64,000 nucleotides of DNA from Mariniflexile jejuense. GTDB taxonomy: Bacteria > Bacteroidota > Bacteroidia > Flavobacteriales > Flavobacteriaceae. Each line of letters begins with the position of its first letter. Within the stretch, counting starts at the first letter, position 1. The DNA lies in assembly GCF_042675665.1 (NCBI RefSeq), contig NZ_JBHTJI010000001.1, forward strand, positions 1,426,001 through 1,490,000, read 5' to 3'. The notes below the pieces were generated by a model. The model saw only the letters and a list, made by a program, of their open reading frames with translations. It had not been told where the DNA came from and did no database searches. Both the position numbers and the translations under genes were made by a program. Of this stretch, positions 42,261-51,565 are shown piece after piece.

Positions 42261-44567
42261 TTATTTTTTTGATTTTTCTTTAAACTTTTCAAAATCGTTT
42301 TTGGCTTCTGTTTTTGGCCAAGTATTATTTGATGTATCAATATCTGCCGTTTCTAATTCTGGATCTACATCAATTCTTGTAATTTCTTTATCTGTAGCTA
42401 TGGCTTTTGTAACTTCATTATCATTTAATCGCCAAATTTCGGCTGGATAGGTTTCTGTTTTTGTAGTTCCATCAGCGTACGTGTATTTTACAATGATTGG
42501 CATTACAAGTCCGCCTGGTTTATTAAATGTAATGTTGTAAAAATATTTAGGTTCTTTAATGTTTTTACGCTCTGCTTCGGTAAAGTTATCCATTAAATAA
42601 TCTTTTAATGGCTTCGATTTTTCTAAAAGTGTACCATTTTTAAGATCTTCTTTAAATTCATCACTACCTTCTTCAACCATAAATACTAATGGTCTTAAAT
42701 CTTTTAAACTTCTGTTATTTTTTGCTAGATAATCTTTAATGTATTGATTTGGTTTTGATGATACATAGTATTTTTTCACTTCTTTTATACCTATATCAAC
42801 CCAATCGGTGGTGTAAAACCAACCTCTCCAATACCAATCTAAATCTATTGCTGATGCATCTTCCATTGTTCTAAAAAAATCTTCTGGTGTTGGGTGTTTA
42901 AACATCCAGCGGTGTGAATATTCTTTAAAAGCGTAATCGAACAGCTCATGCCCCATAACAGTTTCTCTAAGAATATTTAAGGCTGTAGCTGGTTTCCCAT
43001 AAGCATTATTTCCAAATTGATATACGTTAAGACCTTTACTCATAATAGGTGCAATAAAATCTTGATTTCCTCCCATATATGGTACAATCATACGCGCTGG
43101 ACCACGATCGGACGGAAATGTTTTATCTTGTGGTGATAAAGCATTTGGGTATTTTGCACCAAACTCTTGTTCGGCTACATATTGTACAAACGTGTTTAAG
43201 CCTTCATCCATCCAGGTCCATTGGCGTTCATCACTATTCACAATCATTGGAAAAAAGTTATGACCAACTTCGTGAACAATTACACCCATCATACCGTATT
43301 TTGTACGATCGCTATATGTTCCATCTTCGTTTGGACGACCATAATTCCAGCAAATCATTGGGTATTCCATTCCTTGATTGTGAGCATGAACTGAAATGGC
43401 TTTGTGATAAGGATAATCGAAAGTCATCTTAGAATACGACTCTAAAGTACTTGCAACAACTCTGGTAGACCATTCTTCCCATAGTGGATTTCCTTCTTTT
43501 GGGTATAATGAAACTGCCATAACATCTTTACCGCCAATTTTTACAGCCATCATATCCCAAATGTATTTTCTTGAAGTAGTGAAGGCAAAATCGCGAACGT
43601 TTTCGGCTTTTAGTTTCCATGTTTTGGTTTTATCTAAAAATCCCTTTTCAGCAACTTCAGCTTCAGCTTGTGTTACAATTAAAACAGGTTTATTATAGGA
43701 TTGTTTAGCTTGTTCAAAACGCTCTAGCATGGTTTTAGTAAATACATCTTTTCTATTTACTAATTCACCTGTACCATCTAAAATATGATCTGCTGGCACA
43801 GTAATATTTACTTCATAGTTACCAAAAGGTAATGCAAATTCATCACGTCCCCAAAATTGAGAGTTTTGCCAACCTTCAACATCATTATACACCGCCATTC
43901 TTGGAAAAAACTGTGCTATAACATACGCTCTATTACCATCTTTTGGAAAAAACTCATAGCCAGAACGTGCTCTATCTGTAATATGGTCGTTTATGTTATA
44001 CCACCATTTTATAGAGAATGAAAAATTTTCTTTAGACTTTAATACTTTAGGCATCTCTACACGCATCATGGTACTGTTTATGGTGTATTTAAGCGGGTTG
44101 CCACTAGCATCTTTTACTTCTTGAATATTAAAACCACCATCAAAAGGGTCTTGCATATAGTCTTTTACAAATTTTTCTGGAGTTGCAACTTGTGAAATAT
44201 TGCTTTCTTCTATTAGCGGGCTTTTTGAATTTTTTGCACGTTTATTTTGGTCTAATTGAACCCATAAATAGGTTAAATTATCTGGAGAATTATTAGTATA
44301 AGTAATTGTTTCAAAACCAGATAGCTTAATATTTTTATCGTCTAAAACAATATCCATTTTATAATCTGCTTGCTGCTGGTAATAAGCTGGTCCTGGAGTT
44401 CCAGACGCTGTTCGAAACATATTTGGTGTAGCCAGTAAGTCATACATTTGTCTAAATTTATTAGTGTTTGTATGTCCTGGTTTACGCTCTTGGTTTGTGT
44501 TTTCTTGTGCAAAAGTTGCTACGGAAATAAAAAGGACTGATAAGAAATAATACTTTAGTTTTATCAT
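42261..44567 (-). CDS. exported M1-family zinc metallopeptidase
   Basis: A 768-residue enzyme with a signal peptide (residues 1-20, ending TFAQE). It has an N-terminal beta domain, then the catalytic domain with zinc motif VIVHEVGHNFF (HExxH) and the downstream Glu in TWMDEGLNTFVQ, the M1 spacing. There is no clear GAMEN motif; the corresponding stretch reads HNQGMEYPMICW, as in Bacteroidota M1-like proteins. The C-terminal about 170 residues are beta-rich. The location is periplasm or cell surface. The substrate is unknown. Confidence 0.9.
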   Translation of the reverse strand: MIKLKYYFLSVLFISVATFAQENTNQERKPGHTNTNKFRQMYDLLATPNMFRTASGTPGPAYYQQQADYKMDIVLDDKNIKLSGFETITYTNNSPDNLTYLWVQLDQNKRAKNSKSPLIEESNISQVATPEKFVKDYMQDPFDGGFNIQEVKDASGNPLKYTINSTMMRVEMPKVLKSKENFSFSIKWWYNINDHITDRARSGYEFFPKDGNRAYVIAQFFPRMAVYNDVEGWQNSQFWGRDEFALPFGNYEVNITVPADHILDGTGELVNRKDVFTKTMLERFEQAKQSYNKPVLIVTQAEAEVAEKGFLDKTKTWKLKAENVRDFAFTTSRKYIWDMMAVKIGGKDVMAVSLYPKEGNPLWEEWSTRVVASTLESYSKMTFDYPYHKAISVHAHNQGMEYPMICWNYGRPNEDGTYSDRTKYGMMGVIVHEVGHNFFPMIVNSDERQWTWMDEGLNTFVQYVAEQEFGAKYPNALSPQDKTFPSDRGPARMIVPYMGGNQDFIAPIMSKGLNVYQFGNNAYGKPATALNILRETVMGHELFDYAFKEYSHRWMFKHPTPEDFFRTMEDASAIDLDWYWRGWFYTTDWVDIGIKEVKKYYVSSKPNQYIKDYLAKNNRSLKDLRPLVFMVEEGSDEFKEDLKNGTLLEKSKPLKDYLMDNFTEAERKNIKEPKYFYNITFNKPGGLVMPIIVKYTYADGTTKTETYPAEIWRLNDNEVTKAIATDKEITRIDVDPELETADIDTSNNTWPKTEAKNDFEKFKEKSKK

Positions 44568-44678
44568 TGTTTGATTTTATGTTATAATAGAAGAATTTCA
44601 GTTTTTTGTAAAAATTGTTCATTCAATTTTACAAAAAACGAAAGAATATTGCGAATAATAAAATGAATTAACTTTTTT

Positions 44679-45182
44679 TTAGTTATATTTTGAGAAGAAA
44701 CTACTATTTTCAGGTATTAAAATAGCACTTTTTTGTTGTGAGTTTATGTTTGTTTTGATGATATTTTGCTGTTCTTGAATAATATCAAACAAAACTTTAT
44801 TGCTAATTTCGAACGATTTTATGCTTTTTACTTTTGGTATTTCAAGATAACATTTCATAATGTCATAATCATATTCTTTTCCTATAAAAACAAAATTAAC
44901 TTTTTCACCATTAATTTTTATGGTTAATTTTTCTCTTAAATATTGTTGAATATAAGTGTCTATGTTTTTTGGCTCTAGTGCTTCACCAAAAGAAATGGAC
45001 CTATCATATCGTTGGCGTAACACACTTTCAATATCAGAAAGAAATATTCTTGAGGTTATTTGTACAGATTGTTTTTCTTTGGAATAGTCAATTTGTGTTA
45101 CACTTACATAATAATCGTGTAATGCTGTGAATGAGAAAAAAGACAACGAACAAACCAGTATGATATTTTGTAAAAACTTCAT
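44679..45182 (-). CDS. DUF6702 family exported protein
   Basis: A 167-residue protein with a signal peptide (residues 1-20). The opening FTALHDYYVSVTQIDYSKEK and QSVQITSRIFLSDIESVLRQ are characteristic of DUF6702, a family of unknown function that is often found beside M1 peptidases in Flavobacteriaceae. Here it is on the same strand and immediately upstream of the M1 gene (111 bases), with the two carboxypeptidase-regulatory-like genes before it. No catalytic motif is visible. Confidence 0.85.
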   Translation of the reverse strand: MKFLQNIILVCSLSFFSFTALHDYYVSVTQIDYSKEKQSVQITSRIFLSDIESVLRQRYDRSISFGEALEPKNIDTYIQQYLREKLTIKINGEKVNFVFIGKEYDYDIMKCYLEIPKVKSIKSFEISNKVLFDIIQEQQNIIKTNINSQQKSAILIPENSSFFSKYN

Positions 45183-45235
45183 TTTTGTATATTTAGTGCT
45201 AAAGTAATCTTTTCAAAAAGTATTCCAAAAAACAA

Positions 45236-46042
45236 TTAATTTTTTGTTGTTTCTCGATTTTCTATGTACTGTTTATACTTATGCCTTAAAAAAATTAATA
45301 TTTTAAAATCGGTTTCGTTTTTACAGTATTTAATAAAGTTTTCATCATCAGCACAGAAGTAAAAAAAGTCCATTTTAAGGTCTTCTTCCAAAGGATTGGA
45401 AGCAAAAAAATCTTTTGACAACCTGCCTATTATACTTTGTATTAAAACTTCTCGTTCTTCCAATGCAACTCTGGCTTTTAGCATTTTTGTTCTTCCTGAA
45501 ATTGCATTTATTAAAGCTACCGCAGATATTGAGCCACCTGCCCCACCTAAAGAACCGCCTGCTTTTGGACTAAAATTTGAGGCCTCATCTAAGCGTCTTT
45601 CTGTTTGGGTTGCAGGTTTTCCTGTGTAACCAGGAATACCTACATCGTAAAAATTTATTGGTGGATCGCCTTTTGTGTTTTTTATATCTGAAAGTAAATT
45701 TCCTGTAAGCACTTTACCAACTAAAACTTCATCTAGTTCATTAATTTGTTCTTCTAAAGTTACTTTAATTGTTCTAAAAAACATCATGTTTTTATCTATA
45801 ACAACTGTTTTAATTTGGTGCTGTATTGATGAAAACGTTAATGAATCATTCAAACTTACCGAGATTTTAAACTCACCTTTTTGGTTTGTAATTGTAAAAA
45901 CCTGAGCCGTTTTATTGATAACATGTATATTTTCTACACCCACCTTGCTCTCTATTTTTCCTGAAATTTCTATGGATTGTGAAAAGGCTATTTCAACACC
46001 AAGCAGCACAATTATTAAAACAAGATATTTAATTTTTAACAT
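45236..46042 (-). CDS. carboxypeptidase-regulatory-like domain exported protein
   Basis: A 268-residue protein with a signal peptide (residues 1-21, ending AFSQ). Residues about 25-105 form a CarboxypepD_reg-like beta domain (SGKIESKVGVENIHVINKTA, VFTITNQKGEFKISVSLNDSL). The C-terminal part is helical with no recognised motif. It is paralogous to the gene directly upstream at 46029-46829, which overlaps it by 14 bases, so they are translated together. It is likely envelope-associated, and acts with DUF6702 and the M1 peptidase by context only. Confidence 0.8.
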   Translation of the reverse strand: MLKIKYLVLIIVLLGVEIAFSQSIEISGKIESKVGVENIHVINKTAQVFTITNQKGEFKISVSLNDSLTFSSIQHQIKTVVIDKNMMFFRTIKVTLEEQINELDEVLVGKVLTGNLLSDIKNTKGDPPINFYDVGIPGYTGKPATQTERRLDEASNFSPKAGGSLGGAGGSISAVALINAISGRTKMLKARVALEEREVLIQSIIGRLSKDFFASNPLEEDLKMDFFYFCADDENFIKYCKNETDFKILIFLRHKYKQYIENRETTKN

Positions 46043-46829
46043 ACTTTGTTTTTAAAAATAACTCGCTTTGTTTCACTAAAAATTCTATTAACAAAAATTC
46101 ATTTTCTTCTTTTAAAAGCTCTGGATTTAACCCATTATCTTCAACAAAAACCACAAAAGCTTCAACAGCTTCTAAAGGAATATTATAGGTTTCACTTAAG
46201 TGTTTACTGGTAAAAACATCTATTAATTTAATATTTTTTCTGGTATCTATAATTTCATTATTTGTTTGATTTTTCTTTTTTGGCTTAAATAACAATTTAG
46301 TTATTGCACCCAAATTCACACCATTATATAGCATACCTTTATTAACTGTAGCGTTTAAAGCATCTGTAATAACCTGATTATCAAAAGCACGTTCTTCAAA
46401 AAACTCCATAGCGCCTATATTTCCTAAATCTATAGTAATTTCTGGTCGTTCTTTAGCATTTTTTACATCTAAAGCTAAGACTCCAGATAAGCCCGATGTT
46501 AATAAAACGGCATCTAATTGGTTTATTTGTTCGGATAAGTATATTTTTAAAAGCTTAGATTTTATTATATTGCTGGTAACCGTTACCGAAACCGTTTTAA
46601 ATTGCAATGCTGTAATTTCAATAACATCGTTTAAGGCTACTTCTATGTTGAATTCGCCTTGTTGATTTGTAACAATACCTTTATTTGATGATGTGTTGTA
46701 AATTGCCACATTCTCAACATCACCAACTTCCGACACAATAACACCTTTAATTTCAACACGTTCTATATTTTGCCCTAACATAGAACCAACCGAAAACAGT
46801 AATAAAATATAAAGTAATAAATGCTTCAA
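46029..46829 (-). CDS. carboxypeptidase-regulatory-like domain exported protein (paralogue)
   Basis: A 266-residue protein with a signal peptide (ending SMLGQN). It has the same layout as its neighbour at 45236: a CarboxypepD_reg-like domain (IKGVIVSEVGDVENVAIYNT, KGIVTNQQGEFNIEVALND) and a helical C-terminal half with a conserved EQINQLDAVLL stretch. The start is TTG at 46829, since no in-frame ATG precedes the signal peptide. It is the first gene of the minus-strand run that leads to the M1 peptidase. Confidence 0.78.
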   Translation of the reverse strand: MKHLLLYILLLFSVGSMLGQNIERVEIKGVIVSEVGDVENVAIYNTSSNKGIVTNQQGEFNIEVALNDVIEITALQFKTVSVTVTSNIIKSKLLKIYLSEQINQLDAVLLTSGLSGVLALDVKNAKERPEITIDLGNIGAMEFFEERAFDNQVITDALNATVNKGMLYNGVNLGAITKLLFKPKKKNQTNNEIIDTRKNIKLIDVFTSKHLSETYNIPLEAVEAFVVFVEDNGLNPELLKEENEFLLIEFLVKQSELFLKTKYVKN

Positions 46830-46945
46830 ATTGGCTTCGTTTAATTTCTATAAATAACGCACACAAACTCTTAAATAAAATGAAAAACTATTTTAAACTT
46901 TTGTTAAAACCTGTAATTGGTTAATTTTACCTAATAAAAACACAT

Positions 46946-47653
46946 ATGAAAAACATTATAATTGCTAGCACATCTACATTACATGGCAGTGGATATTTAG
47001 ATTATATTTTAGATGAAATAGCTATTTTTTTTAAAAACGCTAATACCATTTTATTTATTCCGTATGCCAGACCAAGTGGTATATCGCATACTGAATACAC
47101 CACAAAAGTAGCTGAAGCTTTTGCGAAAATTAATAAAAATGTAAAAGGAATACACGAATTTGAAAACCCAATTGAAGCCATACAAAATGCTGAAGCCATA
47201 TTTACAGGTGGCGGCAATACCTTTGTTTTAACCTATCAATTATATAAAAACAACCTTATTGAAGCACTCCAAACCGCAGTAAAAAACGGCACACCGTACT
47301 TGGGAACTAGCGCAGGAAGTAATATTTGTGGACTTACCATAAAAACCACAAATGATATGCCTATAGTATATCCGCCAAGTTTTAATGCGCTTGCTTTTGT
47401 GCCATTTAATATCAATCCACATTACTTAGACCCTGATACAAATAGTACACATATGGGTGAAACACGTGAAACTAGAATAAACGAATTCCATCATTACAAC
47501 ACACCTCCTGTAATAGGTTTGCGCGAAGGTAGTTGGCTGCAGGTAAATGAAAACTCCATAATTCTAAAAGGCACATTAACCGCACGCATTTTCGAATATA
47601 ACAAAGCGCCTTATGAAGTTGAAACAGGCACAGAACTAAACTTTTTAAAATAA
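46946..47653 (+). CDS. pepE: dipeptidase PepE
   Basis: A 235-residue serine peptidase of family S51 that hydrolyses Asp-Xaa dipeptides. The nucleophile Ser lies in YLGTSAGSNICGL (near residue 118), GGGNTFVLTYQL and the INPHYLDPD segment near residue 160 are conserved. Cytoplasmic. A hairpin terminator follows the stop codon immediately and also shields the tRNA gene on the other strand. Confidence 0.93.
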   Translation: MKNIIIASTSTLHGSGYLDYILDEIAIFFKNANTILFIPYARPSGISHTEYTTKVAEAFAKINKNVKGIHEFENPIEAIQNAEAIFTGGGNTFVLTYQLYKNNLIEALQTAVKNGTPYLGTSAGSNICGLTIKTTNDMPIVYPPSFNALAFVPFNINPHYLDPDTNSTHMGETRETRINEFHHYNTPPVIGLREGSWLQVNENSIILKGTLTARIFEYNKAPYEVETGTELNFLK

Positions 47654-47683
47654 AAAAGCTTCATATTTCTATGAAGCTTTTTT
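47652..47683. terminator. bidirectional terminator between pepE and tRNA-Gly
   Basis: The stem AAAAAAGCTTCAT / ATGAAGCTTTTTT with a 6-base loop and T-runs on both strands serves pepE (+) and the tRNA gene (-). Confidence 0.82.
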
Positions 47684-47684
47684 G

Positions 47685-47757
47685 AGCGGGAGACCGGGTT
47701 CGAACCGGCGACATTCAGCTTGGAAGGCTGACGCTCTACCAACTGAGCTACTCCCGC
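47685..47757 (-). tRNA. tRNA-Gly (anticodon UCC)
   Basis: A 73-base tRNA on the minus strand. The acceptor stem GCGGGAG pairs with CTCCCGC, the D-arm contains AGCTCAGTTGGTAGAGC, the anticodon loop is CTTCCAA with TCC in the centre, and the T-loop is GGTTCGAACC. The discriminator base is U. CCA is not encoded (CAA follows), so it is added after transcription. The anticodon TCC reads GGN glycine codons. Confidence 0.97.
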
Positions 47758-47767
47758 AATTCCATGG

Positions 47768-47775
47768 CAAATATA
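47768..47775 (-). promoter_or_regulatory. -7 promoter box of tRNA-Gly
   Basis: TATATTTG on the minus strand, 10 bases before the mature tRNA 5' end. Confidence 0.55.
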
Positions 47776-47805
47776 TAAAAACGGTTTATTATACTACAAT
47801 AAAAA

Positions 47806-48231
47806 CTATAACTTTTTTAAAAAATGAAAACCTAAAATTTTAAAACCTTCGTTGTAGTAAAATTTATGCGACTCATGGTTTGAAACATAAGTATTTAGCT
47901 CAACCGCATCACACTTTTTTTCTTGAGCATAGTTATAAATCCATTCAAAAAATTGCTTACCCAAACCCTTACCTCGGTATGTTTCATCTATAAAAACATG
48001 GTCTGCTTCCATACTTCTACCCGAATAATGCCTAGTACAAAACCATAATCCACAAACACCTATTAATTTTTCACCATCATAAATACCTGCACATTCATAG
48101 TTTTGGGTAATCATTTCTGCAAATCGCTTATTTAAAACTTCTAAACTAATTTTAAAATCGTTAAGTTTTTCTACCAAAGAAACAACGCTAGTTATGGCTT
48201 CTTTTTCAATTATTTTAAATGTAAAAGACAT
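47806..48231 (-). CDS. GNAT family N-acetyltransferase
   Basis: A 141-residue acetyltransferase. The acetyl-CoA-binding motif is TYRGKGLGKQFFEWI (near residue 86), and the motif B ending NHESHKFYYNEGFKILGFHF is conserved. The ATG at 48231 is preferred over the GTG at 48237. The substrate is unknown. It diverges from a second GNAT gene at 48321; the two differ in sequence and are not a duplication. Confidence 0.88.
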   Translation of the reverse strand: MSFTFKIIEKEAITSVVSLVEKLNDFKISLEVLNKRFAEMITQNYECAGIYDGEKLIGVCGLWFCTRHYSGRSMEADHVFIDETYRGKGLGKQFFEWIYNYAQEKKCDAVELNTYVSNHESHKFYYNEGFKILGFHFLKKL

Positions 48232-48296
48232 AATCACTTTTTTTTGTGAAGATAAATAATTTTAATAGGTTTCTTTAATCAAAAAATAAATTTGAC

Positions 48297-48304
48297 TATG
48301 TTTG
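48297..48304 (+). promoter_or_regulatory. -7 promoter box of the second GNAT gene
   Basis: TATGTTTG ends 16 bases before the ATG at 48321. Confidence 0.45.
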
Positions 48305-48320
48305 AAACGCATCATTAAAT

Positions 48321-48773
48321 ATGACTAACATTTTGAATTATCATATAAAATATATTTTACCATCTGAAGCTTATACAGTTAGACATCCTGTTTTAAGAAA
48401 AGAAAAACCAATAGAATCTTGTGTATTTGATGGTGACGATTTTGAAACAACATTTCATTTAGGCATATTTAAAGAAAACAAGCTTATTGGTGTATGTTCT
48501 TTTTTTAAAAACAATCAAAACTTAATACCTGAAACTTCACAATACCAGCTTAGAGGTATGGCCGTTTTAGATGATTATCAAGGTTTAGGCATAGGTGCTA
48601 TGGTTTTAACTTACGGTGAACGTTTATTAAAAGACAAAAACATTAAAATTATTTGGTGCAATGCCAGAGAAAAAGCTTCTAATTTTTATAAAAAAAATGG
48701 TTACAACAAAATAGGAAACCCTTTTAATATTAAAGATATAGGTTTGCATTATATTATGTATAAAGCCTTATAA
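48321..48773 (+). CDS. GNAT family N-acetyltransferase
   Basis: A 150-residue acetyltransferase. The acetyl-CoA loop is DDYQGLGIGAMVLTYGERLL (near residue 88) and the C-terminal strand is ASNFYKKNGYNKIGNPF. The N-terminal IKYILPSEAYTVRHPVLRKE stretch is seen in a group of small-molecule acetyltransferases (with PIESCVFDGDDFE). The substrate cannot be named. It is monocistronic, ended by a hairpin at 48795. Confidence 0.87.
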   Translation: MTNILNYHIKYILPSEAYTVRHPVLRKEKPIESCVFDGDDFETTFHLGIFKENKLIGVCSFFKNNQNLIPETSQYQLRGMAVLDDYQGLGIGAMVLTYGERLLKDKNIKIIWCNAREKASNFYKKNGYNKIGNPFNIKDIGLHYIMYKAL

Positions 48774-48794
48774 ATACACCTAAAATATTTACAT

Positions 48795-48822
48795 AAAAAA
48801 ACCCTGAAATTCAGGGTTTTTA
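48795..48822. terminator. bidirectional terminator between GNAT and ankyrin genes
   Basis: AAAAACCCTGAA / TTCAGGGTTTTT with almost no loop and T-runs both ways. Confidence 0.8.
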
Positions 48823-48859
48823 AGAGTGACTAGCTCAAAATAATTATAGATATTTCTAA

Positions 48860-49249
48860 TTACTTTTTTGTTAATGTTTCTTCAATAATTGCATGGGCAT
48901 CTGTAGCACCGTGTAGTTTAGCATAATCTGCGGCTGTCATCTTTTTGTCAGATTTTGCTTTTAAATCGGCACCTCTTGCAATTAGAAGTTCTAAAATTTC
49001 TGTTCTGTTGTATTTAGCTGCATACATTGCTGGCGTCATTCCTTCAGATTTTTGATTTACATCTTCACCTAAAGAGATTAGTTTTATTACAGTTTCAATA
49101 TCGCCCTTAGCAATAGAAACACAAAATGAATTTACTTTAAATACTTTTACTACGTTGTGGTTTTTAACGTTAAAGTTGGCTGTTTTTGCATTAATAGTTC
49201 CCATAGAGAAACATAACGCGATTGCGGAAAAAATGATTGTTTTTTTCAT
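48860..49249 (-). CDS. exported ankyrin-repeat protein
   Basis: A 129-residue protein with a signal peptide (residues 1-21, ending TINAK). Residues about 42-125 hold two to three ankyrin repeats (SEGMTPAMYAAKYNRTEILE; LLIARGADLKAKSDKKMTAA). Such short periplasmic ankyrin proteins are common in Flavobacteriia; the partner is unknown. A 250-base gap separates it from the divergent gpmI; I see no further gene in it. Confidence 0.85.
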   Translation of the reverse strand: MKKTIIFSAIALCFSMGTINAKTANFNVKNHNVVKVFKVNSFCVSIAKGDIETVIKLISLGEDVNQKSEGMTPAMYAAKYNRTEILELLIARGADLKAKSDKKMTAADYAKLHGATDAHAIIEETLTKK

Positions 49250-49466
49250 GATGAAAGATTTTTGATTTGATTAATAATTCGTTTTTTGATATACTAAAGA
49301 GACGACAAAAATTTCAAATTGTTACACAAAAAATAATTTATAACACATTATTAACGTTTAATTCACAAATTTTTAACGGATTCACTGTTTTTTAAACTTC
49401 TTATAAAAATCAATACATTCAACGGTTTTTCAAACAGATTTTCAATCGTATTAATCCAAACTTCAG

Positions 49467-49474
49467 TATATTTG
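49467..49474 (+). promoter_or_regulatory. -7 promoter box of gpmI
   Basis: TATATTTG, 25 bases before the ATG at 49500. The alternative ATG at 49488 would leave only about 6 bases of leader. Confidence 0.5.
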
Positions 49475-49499
49475 ATTTCTGTTAAAAATGTTAAAAAAA

Positions 49500-51017
49500 A
49501 TGAACAAAAAAGTTATCTTAATGATTCTTGATGGTTGGGGAAATTCTCCTGACCCAAAAGTTTCTGCCATCGACAATGCTAATACACCTTTTATAGATTC
49601 TTTGTATAAAAAATATCCTTATGCCACTTTAAGAACTGATGGTTTACACGTAGGTTTACCAGAAGGACAAATGGGTAATAGTGAAGTTGGACATATGAAT
49701 TTAGGTGCTGGTAGAATTGTATACCAAGATTTAGTTAAGGTAAATTTGGCAGTTGAAAACAAAACCCTAAATACCGAGAAAGTTTTGGTTGATGCTTTTA
49801 ATTATGCTAAAACAAATAACAAAGATGTTCATTTCTTAGGCTTATTAAGTGATGGTGGTGTGCACTCGCACATCAATCATTTATTCGGATTAATTGATGC
49901 TGCCAACGATTTTGGCCTAAAAAACACCTACGTTCATGCATTTACCGATGGGCGCGATGTAGATCCAAAATCTGGTTTTGGTTTTTTAACTTCTTTAGAA
50001 GAGCATATTGAAAACACAAACACAAAACTAGCAACAGTAACCGGGCGTTATTATGCTATGGATAGAGATAAACGTTGGGAACGCGTTAAGTTGGCTTATG
50101 ATGCTTTGGTAAATAGTGTGGGTGAAAAATCTACAAATGTTACAAAAACAGTTCAAAATAATTATGAAAATGATGTTACAGATGAGTTTATCAAACCAAT
50201 TATTATGGTTGATAATGCAGGAATTCCAGTAGCAAAAATAAAGGAAGATGATGTTATTATTTTCTTCAATTTTAGAACCGATAGAGGGCGTGAGTTAACA
50301 GAAGCTTTATCGCAAACCGATTTTCATGAGCAAAACATGCACAAATTGAATTTGCATTATGTAACACTTACAAATTATGATGACACCTACAAAAACGTTA
50401 ATGTTATTTTCAATAAAGATAATTTAACCGAAACCTTAGGTGAAGTTTTAGAAAACAATAACAAAACGCAAATTCGTATTGCGGAAACTGAAAAATATCC
50501 ACATGTTACTTTCTTTTTCTCTGGTGGTCGTGAAGAACCTTTTAAAGGAGAAACCCGTATTTTACGTAACTCTCCAAAAGTAGCTACTTACGATTTACAA
50601 CCTGAAATGAGCGCTTTTGAACTACGTGATGCTTTGATTCCTGAATTGCAAAAAGGCGACGTAGATTTTGTATGCTTAAATTTTGCTAATGGTGATATGG
50701 TTGGGCATACAGGCGTAATGGAAGCTGCTATAAAAGCCTGTGAAGCGGTTGATGTTTGCGTTAAAGATGTAGTAACTACTGCACTAGAAAATGGCTACAC
50801 AACCATACTTATTGCCGACCACGGAAACTGTGAAACCATGATAAACCCAGATGGAACACCAAATACAGCTCATACTACAAACCCTGTACCTGTAATTTTA
50901 ATTGACAACGAATTAAAATCCATTAAAGATGGCGTTTTAGGTGATGTTGCACCAACAATTTTAAAGTTAATTGGTGTTGAACAACCTGCTGCCATGACCC
51001 GACACGCTTTAGTATAG
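49500..51017 (+). CDS. gpmI: 2,3-bisphosphoglycerate-independent phosphoglycerate mutase
   Basis: A 505-residue Mn-dependent enzyme that interconverts 3- and 2-phosphoglycerate. The metal/nucleophile segments are ILMILDGWG (Asp11) and GQMGNSEVGHMN with nucleophile Ser61, and later metal motifs are NFANGDMVGHTG and IADHGNCE. The ATG at 49500 (MNKKVILMILDGWG) matches relatives; the ATG at 49488 adds four residues. Central glycolysis/gluconeogenesis. Monocistronic with its own promoter. Confidence 0.97.
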   Translation: MNKKVILMILDGWGNSPDPKVSAIDNANTPFIDSLYKKYPYATLRTDGLHVGLPEGQMGNSEVGHMNLGAGRIVYQDLVKVNLAVENKTLNTEKVLVDAFNYAKTNNKDVHFLGLLSDGGVHSHINHLFGLIDAANDFGLKNTYVHAFTDGRDVDPKSGFGFLTSLEEHIENTNTKLATVTGRYYAMDRDKRWERVKLAYDALVNSVGEKSTNVTKTVQNNYENDVTDEFIKPIIMVDNAGIPVAKIKEDDVIIFFNFRTDRGRELTEALSQTDFHEQNMHKLNLHYVTLTNYDDTYKNVNVIFNKDNLTETLGEVLENNNKTQIRIAETEKYPHVTFFFSGGREEPFKGETRILRNSPKVATYDLQPEMSAFELRDALIPELQKGDVDFVCLNFANGDMVGHTGVMEAAIKACEAVDVCVKDVVTTALENGYTTILIADHGNCETMINPDGTPNTAHTTNPVPVILIDNELKSIKDGVLGDVAPTILKLIGVEQPAAMTRHALV

Positions 51018-51045
51018 ATTTAAGTATTCAGAAAATAAATTATTG

Positions 51046-51053
51046 TACTTTTG
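51046..51053 (+). promoter_or_regulatory. -7 promoter box of the HAD-like gene
   Basis: TACTTTTG, 27 bases before the ATG at 51081. Confidence 0.45.
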
Positions 51054-51080
51054 CAGTAAACTCAAGTCTATATAATTTAA

Positions 51081-51485
51081 ATGAAATTTACCGAACACTT
51101 AATAATTGCTGTTGATTTTGATGGTACTATTGTTGAAGATGCCTATCCACAAATAGGTAAACCAATGATGTTTGCTTTTGAAACGCTAAAAAAACTTCAA
51201 GAAAAAGGGCATCGTTTAATATTATGGACTTACAGAAATGGTTCAAAATTAGACGATGCTGTTCGTTTTTGTGAAGAAAACGGCATTCATTTTTATGCTG
51301 TAAACAAAAGCTTTCCAGAAGAAACTTTCAATAACGAAATAAGCAGAAAAATACATGCCGATTTATTTATTGATGATAGAAATGTTGGCGGTTTTTTAGG
51401 TTGGGGAGAAATTTATCAACTACTTACCAATACCAATCCTCCTATTCCAGAAAAAAAGAAAAGTATTTTTAATTTCTTCAAATAA
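51081..51485 (+). CDS. small HAD-like hydrolase (BT0820-like)
   Basis: A 134-residue protein of the HAD superfamily. Motif I is VDFDGTIVED (nucleophile Asp near residue 12), motif II resembles LILWTYRNG and the acidic motif IV is DLFIDDRNVGGF. It lacks a sizeable cap domain. Similar short proteins in Bacteroidota have a solved fold but no known substrate. It lies between gpmI and map with its own promoter box. Confidence 0.85.
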   Translation: MKFTEHLIIAVDFDGTIVEDAYPQIGKPMMFAFETLKKLQEKGHRLILWTYRNGSKLDDAVRFCEENGIHFYAVNKSFPEETFNNEISRKIHADLFIDDRNVGGFLGWGEIYQLLTNTNPPIPEKKKSIFNFFK

Positions 51486-51541
51486 CACGTTCCAAAAAAA
51501 AATCATTCCTCATAACAAAAAGCTAATACTTACATTTTAAG

Positions 51542-51549
51542 TATCTTTG
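51542..51549 (+). promoter_or_regulatory. -7 promoter box of the map operon
   Basis: TATCTTTG, 16 bases before the ATG at 51566. Confidence 0.55.
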
Positions 51550-51565
51550 CCAATATTTTTTAAGT

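Noticed and set aside
43079..43432. Plus-strand 117-codon frame within the M1 peptidase gene
   Set aside because: It is an antisense shadow of a strongly conserved coding region, with no family features.
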